From contig NZ_CP142396.1 of assembly GCF_035934735.1 (NCBI RefSeq), forward strand, positions 1,240,001 through 1,304,000: a DNA stretch of 64,000 bases, written 5' to 3'. Both the position numbers and the translations under genes were made by a program. The stretch's first letter is position 1. Every line of letters begins with the position of its first letter. The DNA comes from Sedimentibacter sp. MB31-C6 (GTDB taxonomy: Bacteria > Bacillota > Clostridia > Tissierellales > Sedimentibacteraceae). Shown here piece after piece: positions 54,397 through 62,285 of the stretch. The notes under the pieces were generated by a model, which was given only the letters and a program-made list of their open reading frames with translations, had not been told where the DNA came from and did not search any database.

Positions 54397-55767
54397 TTAA
54401 TTAGCGAGCTCTTTTATTGCTGCTGCCATTACTTGAACATTTTTCATTAATGAATCAATTTCAATATATTCATCCGGTTTATGTTCAACCATTGGCTGAC
54501 CTTTCATTATCGGACCAAATGCAACTATATTTTTCATAGCCTTAGCATAAGTGCCTCCACCTATAGAAATTAATTCTGCCTTTTCACCAAATTGTTCTTC
54601 ATAAACTTTTTGAAGTTTTTTAATAAATTCAGTATCTGGAGATACATAAAGGCTTTTTTTATGTCGTAAATAAACTTCTTTAAATTTTCCTAATTCCATT
54701 TTTTCTTTAAATGTGTCATTGAAATCTTCAAATGTCTTTTTAACGGGATATCTTATGTTAATTTCAAAACTTAACTCATTTTCATTTCCTAAAACTGTAC
54801 CTAAGTTAAATATAAGTTTACCAGATATATCATCTTCTAGATAAATCCCCAAGCTTTCTCCATTTAAATCAGTTCCTATATATTCATTATAGTAATCCAA
54901 GAATTCTTTGAAATCTCCTGTGAAATTTAATCTTTCTAAAAACTTCATTAAATAAGAAATTGCATTTTTACCCTTTTCAGGAGTGCTTCCATGAGCAGAA
55001 ACTCCATGGCATTTAATAATTATTGAATTCTCTTTTTCTTCAATTTTTATATCTTCTGTTTTATCTGATAGCTTTTTAATTTCTTTATTATTTCCAGCAA
55101 CAATTATTTCTGCTTCTGCAAAATCAGGAACCACATTTGCGGCAATTCCACCTTTAACAGATTTTAAAATCATGTCACCGCTTTGATTTAATTTTCTGGT
55201 ATATTTACAAGTAACAATACCTTTTTCTCCATTTATTATTGGATATTCTGCATCGGGAGTAAATCCACAAACAGGCATTTCTTCACCTTTTTCAACATAA
55301 TACTTAACACAGTTGCTTCCTGTTTCTTCATTTAGTCCAAAGAATACTCTAACTCTTCTTTTTAAAGGAATATTTAAATCTTTTATCGCTTTTAATGCAT
55401 ATAAAGCACCAATTGTAGGGCCTTTATCATCAGTAGTGCCTCTTCCATAGATTTTTCCGTTATGAATTTCAGCAGCATAAGGAGGATAAGTCCATCCTTC
55501 ACCTTCAGGTACTACATCTAAATGTCCTAGAATAGCTACCATTTCGTCTCCCTGACCATACTCTGCATATCCTATCATGTTATCCACATTTACAGCTTTA
55601 AACCCTAATGATTCCGAAAGATTTAAACAATGTATTAATGAATTATGAACTCCCTTGCCAAAGGGCATACCATCTTTAGGCTCTTCTTCGACACTTCTTA
55701 TTTTCACAGAATCTTGTACACTTTTGATAATTTCTTCTTTCATATCAAGTATTTTTTGATCTATCAA
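54397..55767 (-). CDS. pepV: Dipeptidase PepV-type (M20 metallopeptidase)
   Basis: A 456-residue M20 peptidase using two zinc ions. AILGHLDVVPEGEGW (His, Asp), GRGTTDDKGPTIGAL and FGLNEETGSNCVKYY (Glu pair) are the metal and catalytic motifs, CGFTPDAEYPII follows, and GVSAHGSTPEKGKNA marks the dimer/lid domain. It hydrolyses dipeptides. It initiates at TTG 55767 after GGAGTG. Translation continues into the epimerase operon. Confidence 0.93.
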   Translation of the reverse strand: MIDQKILDMKEEIIKSVQDSVKIRSVEEEPKDGMPFGKGVHNSLIHCLNLSESLGFKAVNVDNMIGYAEYGQGDEMVAILGHLDVVPEGEGWTYPPYAAEIHNGKIYGRGTTDDKGPTIGALYALKAIKDLNIPLKRRVRVFFGLNEETGSNCVKYYVEKGEEMPVCGFTPDAEYPIINGEKGIVTCKYTRKLNQSGDMILKSVKGGIAANVVPDFAEAEIIVAGNNKEIKKLSDKTEDIKIEEKENSIIIKCHGVSAHGSTPEKGKNAISYLMKFLERLNFTGDFKEFLDYYNEYIGTDLNGESLGIYLEDDISGKLIFNLGTVLGNENELSFEINIRYPVKKTFEDFNDTFKEKMELGKFKEVYLRHKKSLYVSPDTEFIKKLQKVYEEQFGEKAELISIGGGTYAKAMKNIVAFGPIMKGQPMVEHKPDEYIEIDSLMKNVQVMAAAIKELAN

Positions 55768-55828
55768 AACATCACTCCTTTAAATATATTTTATATTATA
55801 ATTATTAATTTCCATTTTTTAATTAAAA

Positions 55829-55866
55829 AAACCAGCAAAACAAGAATACTTGTTTTTGCTGGTTTT
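55829..55866 (-). terminator. Terminator of the DUF3870 gene
   Basis: AACCAGCAAAACAAG and CTTGTTTTTGCTGGTT pair with one bulge and are flanked by A- and T-runs on both strands. Confidence 0.82.
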
Positions 55867-55913
55867 TATTTACTCCAATACAGTTGTGCTATATCATATA
55901 AATAAAACAGCCA

Positions 55914-56252
55914 CTAATAATATTTTTTCTTAATATCTATATATTTTCTCAAGGCATCTTTATATGAAACTAAAATAGCCTTTTGAGAAGTTCCATGATA
56001 TCGCTTTTTAATAACGCTTTCAATATCTTTTTCAAATTCTAACATATTTTTACCTATAAAAATTTTTTTAACAAAACTTTCAGTTATACCTATAGTATGA
56101 ACACATCCAACATCAACTATATCATCAGTCTCAACATTTACTTCAAAACCCATATAAAATGAATTATATATAATAGTTATCGCATTGTCCATATTAGTTC
56201 TAGATTCGCCTATAATATACACTGTATTGTTATCACACATAAACCATAACAC
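55914..56252 (-). CDS. DUF3870 domain protein
   Basis: A 112-residue small protein of the DUF3870 family. IIGESRTNMDNAITIIYNSFYMGFEV, IVDVGC, ESFVKKIFIGKN and KKRYHGTSQKAILVSYKDALRKY are typical. Function is unknown. The start at GTG 56252 has AAGGTG close by; an in-frame ATG 12 bp later is an alternative. It is monocistronic. Confidence 0.82.
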   Translation of the reverse strand: MLWFMCDNNTVYIIGESRTNMDNAITIIYNSFYMGFEVNVETDDIVDVGCVHTIGITESFVKKIFIGKNMLEFEKDIESVIKKRYHGTSQKAILVSYKDALRKYIDIKKKYY

Positions 56253-56381
56253 ATCACCTTATATAATATTTAATGTACAATTAAAAATATGTTAGTATTT
56301 TGTTTATATTATACATCAACTTAAAATTATTATCAAGTCAATTCCTACAGTAATTTTACACTAACATATGTGATTTTTTAG

Positions 56382-56410
56382 TTGACTATTTATAAATATT
56401 CTTATATAAT
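56382..56410 (+). promoter_or_regulatory. Sigma-A promoter of the DUF819 gene
   Basis: TTGACT (56382-56387), 17 bp, TATAAT (56405-56410). The predicted transcript start lies about 245 bases before the ATG, leaving a long leader. Confidence 0.8.
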
Positions 56411-56416
56411 ATAAAT

Positions 56417-56551
56417 AGTTATACTTATTTTTGAAAACCAAATTACATATTAATGCACTTGTTTATCAAGATGTTTAAAACCTAAACATCATCGTTAACG
56501 AGGCCATATAAATTAACAATATAGTGTTATTTTATATGGCCTCGTTTTATT
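56417..56551 (+). promoter_or_regulatory. Attenuator-like structured leader of the DUF819 gene
   Basis: After the promoter come CTTG/CAAG and ATGTTTA/TAAACAT hairpins, then a strong terminator-like stem (CGAGGCCATATAA at 56499-56511 with its complement at 56532-56544) and a T-rich tail. The structure stands in the 5' leader, not after a gene. No known riboswitch consensus is recognised. Confidence 0.6.
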
Positions 56552-56663
56552 TTTCGAAAATTTGCGCATCATATATCATATGAATATACAAAAATAAAAA
56601 TATTTATCATAGGAAGGTGAATATTTTTTATATAAATTATTATTAATTCAAGGAGGAAAATTT

Positions 56664-57824
56664 ATGATTACTAGTGGATTTACATATGTTGCATTTTTAA
56701 TATTTTTTGCTGGTTTAACTGTATGGATTGAAAAAAAATATGGTGGAAAGTTTTTTAAATATGTACCTGCTGTCGTTTTAATATACTTAATAGCTATGCT
56801 TTTCTCTACTTTTGGTTTATGGCAAAAAACCGATGAAGTAAATGCGAGTTATAGTATACTTAAAAGCAATTTACTTCCAGCAATGATATTTTTAATGCTT
56901 CTTAAATGTGACTTAAGGAAAATACTAAAGTTAGGTCCTAAGATGTTGCTTGCATTTTTTGGAGCAGCAATAAGTATTGGTATAGGATTTATTGTAACAT
57001 ATCTCGTGTTCAAAGGAATGTATGAAGCAGAAACATGGAAGGCATTTGCAGCTTTATGCGGAAGCTGGATGGGTGGAACTGGAAACATGGTTGCTGTACA
57101 AGGAGCTTTAAACGTATCTGATGCAAAACTTGGATATGCTCTATTAATGGATTCCATAAATTATTCTATATGGGTAATGATTTTATTAGCAATGGTGCCT
57201 CATGCATTAAAATTTGCAAAGTGGACTAAAGCAGATACTTCAGTAATTGATGAAATTGGTGAAAATCTTGCAAAAGAACAAGAAAACACAAGGAAAAATA
57301 TTGAATTTGCAGATTTGATTTTCCTTTTAGGCACAAGTTTATTTATTTCTGCAATTGCTACGTTTATAGGAGGAAAACTTCCTCAATCAGATTTCCTATC
57401 AGGTACTACTTGGACTGTAATTATTGTAACTATTCTTGGCGTAATTGGAGCTATGACACCAATTGCTAAAATACCTGGTTCTTCGCAAATATCAAATACA
57501 ATGTTGTATACAATTGTAGGTTTAATAGCTTCACGTGCTAACTTTGCTGAACTTACTCAAGCACCTTTATATATAATTTCTGGATTTATGATTTTAGGAA
57601 TTCATGCATTAGTACTTGCAATTATAGCAAAATTGTTCAAATTAGATTTATTCACTTGTGGTGTAGCCAGTCTCGCTAACATAGGAGGAGTAGCTTCAGC
57701 ACCTATTCTTGCGGCAGCATACAGTGAAGCCTTGATACCTATCGGAGTTCTTATGTCAATGATGGGTTATATTGTTGGAACTGGCGGAGGATTATTGGTA
57801 GGTAAAATATTATCTATTCTCTAA
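56664..57824 (+). CDS. DUF819 family membrane protein
   Basis: A 386-residue membrane protein with about ten hydrophobic helices, similar to Bacillus YjcL. ALCGSWMGGTGNMVAVQGALNV and GTGGGLLVG at the end are the family's conserved glycine-rich segments, and ASLANIGGVASAPILAAAY is a third. Substrate and direction are unknown; in Bacillus the neighbours suggest peptidoglycan-peptide metabolism, and here the nearby PepV/epimerase genes hint at the same. AAGGAGG precedes the ATG. It is probably controlled by its leader. Confidence 0.88.
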   Translation: MITSGFTYVAFLIFFAGLTVWIEKKYGGKFFKYVPAVVLIYLIAMLFSTFGLWQKTDEVNASYSILKSNLLPAMIFLMLLKCDLRKILKLGPKMLLAFFGAAISIGIGFIVTYLVFKGMYEAETWKAFAALCGSWMGGTGNMVAVQGALNVSDAKLGYALLMDSINYSIWVMILLAMVPHALKFAKWTKADTSVIDEIGENLAKEQENTRKNIEFADLIFLLGTSLFISAIATFIGGKLPQSDFLSGTTWTVIIVTILGVIGAMTPIAKIPGSSQISNTMLYTIVGLIASRANFAELTQAPLYIISGFMILGIHALVLAIIAKLFKLDLFTCGVASLANIGGVASAPILAAAYSEALIPIGVLMSMMGYIVGTGGGLLVGKILSIL

Positions 57825-57879
57825 TTATTATTTTTATAGATAATAATATTTTATTTTTAATCTCACATATACATTAATA

Positions 57880-57921
57880 AAATCCAGTAAAATCCCTTAA
57901 TAAGGAGACTTTACTGGATTT
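57880..57921. terminator. Bidirectional terminator between DUF819 and copA genes
   Basis: AAATCCAGTAAA and TTTACTGGATTT form a perfect 12-bp stem around an 18-base loop, with T-rich flanks on both strands. It serves both convergent genes. Confidence 0.88.
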
Positions 57922-57929
57922 ATTTTTTC

Positions 57930-58139
57930 TTATTTAACTTCAACTACTTCATATCCTGCATCTGTTACAGCCTTTGATAAAACATCATCACTAACTTCTG
58001 TAGTCAAATTAACTTCTGCAGCTTTTTTATCTAAATCCACCACTGCATCTTCAACACCATCTACAAATTTTAAAGCTTTTTCAACTGCTGCTTTACAATG
58101 TCCGCAACTCATACCTTCTACTATTAATGTTTTTTTCAT
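57930..58139 (-). CDS. copZ: Putative internally initiated CopZ copper chaperone
   Basis: The ATG at 58139 is in frame with copA and is preceded by AAGGAG, 8 bp away, within the copA linker. From there the 69-residue product MKKTLIVEGMSCGHCKAAV is the size and sequence of a free CopZ (one HMA domain with C-x-x-C). No stop separates it from copA, so the domain is translated as the pump's tail and perhaps also as a separate chaperone. Internal initiation is inference. Confidence 0.55.
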   Translation of the reverse strand: MKKTLIVEGMSCGHCKAAVEKALKFVDGVEDAVVDLDKKAAEVNLTTEVSDDVLSKAVTDAGYEVVEVK

Positions 58140-60521
58140 AATATTTTCTCCTTTTTCATTATTATCTGATTTATTAAATAAGTCTTCTTTTATGACTTTT
58201 GAGTCATCAACGTTAAATATTGATTTAGTATTTATTTCTGATTCTTCTATCGTTCTAACAGGCTTAAAAAATTTAAGTCTTAATGCATTTGAAACTACTG
58301 AAACTGAACTTAAACTCATTGCTCCTGCTGCAAACATAGGATTTAACTTCCATCCAAGCAAATTGTAAAACACCCCTGCTGCTAAAGGTATACCAATAGT
58401 GTTATATATAAATGCCCAGAATAAATTTTGCTTTATATTTCTGATTGTTGCTTTACTTAATTGTACTGCTGTTACTGCATCTAACAAATCACTTCTAATT
58501 AATACTATATCAGCTGACTCTATAGCAACATCTGTTCCTGCTCCAATTGCAATACCAACATCTGCTCTTGCTAAAGCCGGTGCATCATTTATACCATCGC
58601 CAATCATAGCTACCTTTTTACCCTGTTCTTGAATATTTCTTATTTCTCTTTCTTTATCTTGAGGAAGAACTTCTGCTATAACTCTTGTAATACCTAGTTG
58701 TTTTCTAATAGCTTCTGCAGTTTTTTTATTATCCCCAGTTAACATTATAACTTCAATACCCATAGCTTCAAATTCCTTAATAGCTTTCTGGCTTGTTGGC
58801 TTAACAATATCAGCTACAGCTATTATTCCCAAAACACTTTTATCATCTGCAAAATAAAGAGGTGTTTTACCTTCTTCAGCTAGTTTTGTACTTTCCTCTA
58901 AAAATTGATTATTAATATTTTTTTCATTAATTAATCTTATGTTTCCCATATAATATTTTTTATTATTTACTTCAGCTTCTAACCCTTGACCAGGTATTGC
59001 TTCAAATCTATCAACTTTATATAAATCAATATTTTTAGTTCTTGCTTCTTCTAAAATTGCTTCTGCCAAAGGATGTTCTGAACCTTTTTCAGCTGATGCT
59101 GCTATTTTCAGCATTTCAACATTATCTATGTTTCCATTAGTCAATATATTAGTCACCCTTGGTTTACCCTCTGTAATTGTACCTGTTTTATCCATAACTA
59201 CAGTCTGAATATGATGAGCTATCTCCAATGCTTCTGCTGACTTAATCAGTATACCATTTTCAGCACCTTTACCTGTTCCAACCATAATTGCAGTAGGTGT
59301 TGCAAGACCTAATGCACATGGACACGAAATTACAAGAACAGCAATTCCAATTGATAAGGCAAATTCAAATGATGCTCCAAGTATTAACCACAAAATGGTT
59401 GCAAGAACAGAAATACTAATTACAACAGGAACAAAGATACCACTAATTTTATCTGCTAACTTTGCTATAGGTGCCTTAGAAGAACTTGCCTCTTCAACTA
59501 GACGGATAATTTGTGATAATGTCGTATCGTCTCCTACATTAACTGCCTCAAATTTAAAATATCCTGATTTATTAACACTTGCACCAATAACCTTATCTCC
59601 TATCTTCTTTTCAATAGGTATACTTTCACCTGTCAACATTGATTCATCAATTGATGAATTCCCAAATGTAATAGTTCCATCAACAGGAACGCTTTGACCT
59701 GGCTTTACAATAACAATGTCGCCTTGAACAACATCTTCAACTGGTATTTCAATTTCCTGTCCATCTCTTTCTACTACAGCTGTTTTAGGAGATAAATCCA
59801 TTAACTTTTTAATAGCATCAGAGGTTCTTCCTTTTGCCCTCGCTTCCAAGAATTTTCCTAATGTTATTAAAGCTAATATTACTCCTGCAGATTCAAAGTA
59901 AAGTTCCATTGAATATTCCATAACCATATCCATATTCATATGACCTAAACCAAATCCTATTTTATAAATTGCAAATATTCCATAAGCAACTGCTGCAGTT
60001 GTACCTAAGGCAATTAAAGAATCCATATTTGGAGACCCTTTAAATAAAGTTTTAAATCCAACCTTATAATACTTACTATTAACAATCATAACAGGTATAG
60101 CCAGTAATAGCTGAGTAAATGCAAATATTAATGAATTTTCTATACCATGAAACATTTCTAAAAATGGCCAACCAAACATATGCCCCATCGATATATAAAA
60201 TAGTGGTACTGCAAAAATAAATGAAACGACCATTCTTTTTTTCATTTCTCTAAACTCTACTTCTGCAACAGAGGGACCTTGATTTTTTTTAACATTAGAT
60301 TTTTCTTTTCCTACTATAGATGCACCATAACCTGTTTCCTGTACAATTTTTATAATATCTGACTCATTCAAAAGTGATTCATCATACTTCACAGTCATAT
60401 TATTACTTAAAAGATTTACACTTGCTTCTTGAATTCCATCTGTTTTATTTATATTTTTCTCGATTCTAGCAGAACATGCTGAACATGTCATACCAGTTAC
60501 ATCGAACTTTTGAGATTTCAT
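57930..60521 (-). CDS. copA: Copper-exporting P1B-type ATPase fused to a CopZ domain
   Basis: An 863-residue Cu+ pump. Residues 1-70 are an HMA domain with GMTCSACS. The core has eight helices with CPC in VISCPCALGLATPT, the phosphorylation site DKTGTITEGKP, TGDN and GDGINDAPALA. After a charged linker (about residues 750-793), a second HMA domain with MSCGHC closes the protein at residues 795-863. That second domain equals a complete CopZ chaperone with its own ribosome-binding site and ATG inside the copA gene. csoR lies 15 bp upstream, so copper should induce expression. Confidence 0.95.
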   Translation of the reverse strand: MKSQKFDVTGMTCSACSARIEKNINKTDGIQEASVNLLSNNMTVKYDESLLNESDIIKIVQETGYGASIVGKEKSNVKKNQGPSVAEVEFREMKKRMVVSFIFAVPLFYISMGHMFGWPFLEMFHGIENSLIFAFTQLLLAIPVMIVNSKYYKVGFKTLFKGSPNMDSLIALGTTAAVAYGIFAIYKIGFGLGHMNMDMVMEYSMELYFESAGVILALITLGKFLEARAKGRTSDAIKKLMDLSPKTAVVERDGQEIEIPVEDVVQGDIVIVKPGQSVPVDGTITFGNSSIDESMLTGESIPIEKKIGDKVIGASVNKSGYFKFEAVNVGDDTTLSQIIRLVEEASSSKAPIAKLADKISGIFVPVVISISVLATILWLILGASFEFALSIGIAVLVISCPCALGLATPTAIMVGTGKGAENGILIKSAEALEIAHHIQTVVMDKTGTITEGKPRVTNILTNGNIDNVEMLKIAASAEKGSEHPLAEAILEEARTKNIDLYKVDRFEAIPGQGLEAEVNNKKYYMGNIRLINEKNINNQFLEESTKLAEEGKTPLYFADDKSVLGIIAVADIVKPTSQKAIKEFEAMGIEVIMLTGDNKKTAEAIRKQLGITRVIAEVLPQDKEREIRNIQEQGKKVAMIGDGINDAPALARADVGIAIGAGTDVAIESADIVLIRSDLLDAVTAVQLSKATIRNIKQNLFWAFIYNTIGIPLAAGVFYNLLGWKLNPMFAAGAMSLSSVSVVSNALRLKFFKPVRTIEESEINTKSIFNVDDSKVIKEDLFNKSDNNEKGENIMKKTLIVEGMSCGHCKAAVEKALKFVDGVEDAVVDLDKKAAEVNLTTEVSDDVLSKAVTDAGYEVVEVK

Positions 60522-60536
60522 AATTTCATCCCTTTC

Positions 60537-60800
60537 TTATTTCGACAATTTATCTATAATCATAATAATTTCCTTGATTTTTTCTTCTTCATTACCCTCT
60601 ATGAAAGCTTGTTTTACGCACATTTCCATATGCGCTTTTAATATTTCATTATTTGCTTTTTTTAGAATAGATTGAACAGCTAATATTTGATTTGAAATAT
60701 CAATACAGTATCTATCTTCATTAACCATTTTCGAAATACCTTCAATTTGTCCAGCTGCTGTTTTTAATAATTGATTTATTTTATCCTTATCGGCTTTCAT
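60537..60800 (-). CDS. csoR: CsoR-family copper-sensing repressor
   Basis: An 87-residue all-helical metal-sensitive repressor. The copper ligands of CsoR are visible: Cys in DRYCIDI, and His with Cys in KAHMEMCVKQA. DNA-binding basic residues lie in the first helix (LLKTAAGQIEGISKMV). It represses this operon until Cu+ binds. A perfect CsoR-like operator sits upstream of its start, and copA follows after 15 bp. Confidence 0.93.
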   Translation of the reverse strand: MKADKDKINQLLKTAAGQIEGISKMVNEDRYCIDISNQILAVQSILKKANNEILKAHMEMCVKQAFIEGNEEEKIKEIIMIIDKLSK

Positions 60801-60817
60801 ATTATCCCTCCTAATCT

Positions 60818-60835
60818 CCCCCCTACCGTGGGGGG
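60818..60835 (-). promoter_or_regulatory. CsoR operator
   Basis: CCCCCC-TACCGT-GGGGGG is a perfect palindrome with G/C-rich arms and an AT-rich middle, as in known CsoR sites, lying between the promoter and the csoR start. It would be bound by the repressor encoded just downstream. Confidence 0.85.
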
Positions 60836-60844
60836 TGTAAGTAT

Positions 60845-60873
60845 ATGTTAACCCTCATTTTTACATTTGTCAA
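60845..60873 (-). promoter_or_regulatory. Sigma-A promoter of the csoR-copA operon
   Basis: TTGACA (60873-60868), 17 bp, TAACAT (60850-60845), ending just before the CsoR operator. Confidence 0.75.
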
Positions 60874-60885
60874 TAGTTTTTTTAG

Positions 60886-60914
60886 TTGTTTTAGTTTTTA
60901 CCGGATGTTATAAT
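60886..60914 (+). promoter_or_regulatory. Promoter of the aldo/keto reductase gene
   Basis: TTGTTT (60886-60891), 17 bp, TATAAT (60909-60914), divergent from the csoR promoter and about 45 bp before the ATG. Confidence 0.65.
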
Positions 60915-60959
60915 ATTATTATTAATGAAAAAAAGATATTTAAAAGGTAGGTTTTGAAT

Positions 60960-62078
60960 ATGGATAAAAAATATATTGAAAAATTTGGTTTAGAATTACC
61001 AAAATTAGGATTCGGATGTATGAGGTTTCCTGTGAAAGATAATAAAATTGATTTCTTACAAGCTAAAGAAATGATCAATCATGCAATTAGTAGTGGATTG
61101 AATTATTTTGATACTGCATATAATTACCATGACGAAGAATCAGAAAGATTTTTAGGGAAAGTCCTCCCTGAATTTCCTAGAGAAAGCTACTTTTTAACTA
61201 GCAAACTTCCTATATGGAAAGTTGAAAAAGAAGATGATGCGGAAAAATTGTTTAATGAACAATTGGAAAAATGCAATACTGAGTATTTTGATTTTTACTT
61301 ACTGCACTCTATGGGTTCAAAGAGAAAAGAAATAATGGACAAGTTCAATTTATATGATTTCATGTTAAAGAAAAAATTAGAAGGCAAAGTAAAACATATA
61401 GGTTTTTCATTTCATGATACAAATGAATTGTTAGAAGAAATGGTTTCTCAACATGAATGGGATTTTGTACAACTTCAAATTAACTACTGGGATTGGAATG
61501 AAAATGATGCAAAGGGTGCATATGAAATTCTAGAAAAACGAAATATACCATGTTTTGTTATGGAACCAGTAAGAGGTGGATTTCTTGCTTCTTTTGCACA
61601 AGCAGTAGAAAAACATTTTAAAAATTATGATTCTAATAAAAGCACTGCATCTTGGGCATTAAGATGGGTTGCTTCTTTACCAAATATAGCAATAGTATTA
61701 AGTGGGATGTCAAATTTAACTCAGCTTAATGATAATATGGCTACATTTACAGATTTTAAACCAATAACTAATGATGAGTTAAAAGTCATTGATCGTGTTG
61801 TTGAAGATTTAAGAAAAATTAAACCTATACCATGTACAGCTTGCCGCTATTGTATGGATTGCCCTCATGGAGTAGATATACCAGGTAATTTTGGAGTTTA
61901 TAACGATTATAAAAAAACTGAAAATAAATTTCTCGCTATTAGAAATTATAATTTCATTGGTGAAAAGAACAAGGCAAATAATTGCCTAAATTGTGGGGAA
62001 TGTCTATCTAAATGTCCTCAACATATAAATATTCCAGAAGAATTAGAAAAGGTAAATACAGAGATTAATTCATTATAA
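60960..62078 (+). CDS. Aldo/keto reductase with C-terminal 4Fe-4S domain
   Basis: A 372-residue oxidoreductase. The barrel begins LGFGCMRFPV and has YFDTAYNYHDEESERFLGKVL (catalytic Asp and Tyr) and YLLHSMG. The last 100 residues carry two cysteine sets, CTACRYCMDCPHGVDIP and CLNCGECLSKCPQHINIP, which would hold iron-sulfur cluster(s). This family is common in anaerobes; the physiological substrate is unknown. The start at 60960 has AAAGGTAGG upstream; a TTG 6 bp earlier is less likely. Confidence 0.92.
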   Translation: MDKKYIEKFGLELPKLGFGCMRFPVKDNKIDFLQAKEMINHAISSGLNYFDTAYNYHDEESERFLGKVLPEFPRESYFLTSKLPIWKVEKEDDAEKLFNEQLEKCNTEYFDFYLLHSMGSKRKEIMDKFNLYDFMLKKKLEGKVKHIGFSFHDTNELLEEMVSQHEWDFVQLQINYWDWNENDAKGAYEILEKRNIPCFVMEPVRGGFLASFAQAVEKHFKNYDSNKSTASWALRWVASLPNIAIVLSGMSNLTQLNDNMATFTDFKPITNDELKVIDRVVEDLRKIKPIPCTACRYCMDCPHGVDIPGNFGVYNDYKKTENKFLAIRNYNFIGEKNKANNCLNCGECLSKCPQHINIPEELEKVNTEINSL

Positions 62079-62082
62079 ACAT

Positions 62083-62162
62083 ATTGCGGGGCGCATACAA
62101 TGCGTCCCCTACAATCTGCTTTTACAGACGCGTTGCGGTACGCATACAATGCGTCCCCTACA
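62083..62162. repeat. Tandem palindromic repeats, GTAGGGGACGCAT family (copy 3)
   Basis: Two direct copies of a 31-bp unit, 62083-62113 and 62132-62162, nearly identical and each ending CATACAATGCGTCCCCTACA, separated by 18 bp. Each contains a GCGCAT/ATGCG palindrome. They lie between the aldo/keto reductase and SpoVB-like genes and are GC-richer than their surroundings. Confidence 0.8.
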
Positions 62163-62285
62163 GTGTAATGAAAATTTATCTTCTTAATTTAACTTTTTAG
62201 CATATTATTATAACGAGGTGAAAATATAAACATGCCTAGTTGACAGGACACGTTTACACTCAAAAGTTATATTATGAGGTTAGTT

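Noticed and set aside
60818-60835. The six-C/six-G palindrome as a terminator
   Set aside because: No T-run follows, and it sits between a promoter and csoR, matching a CsoR operator.
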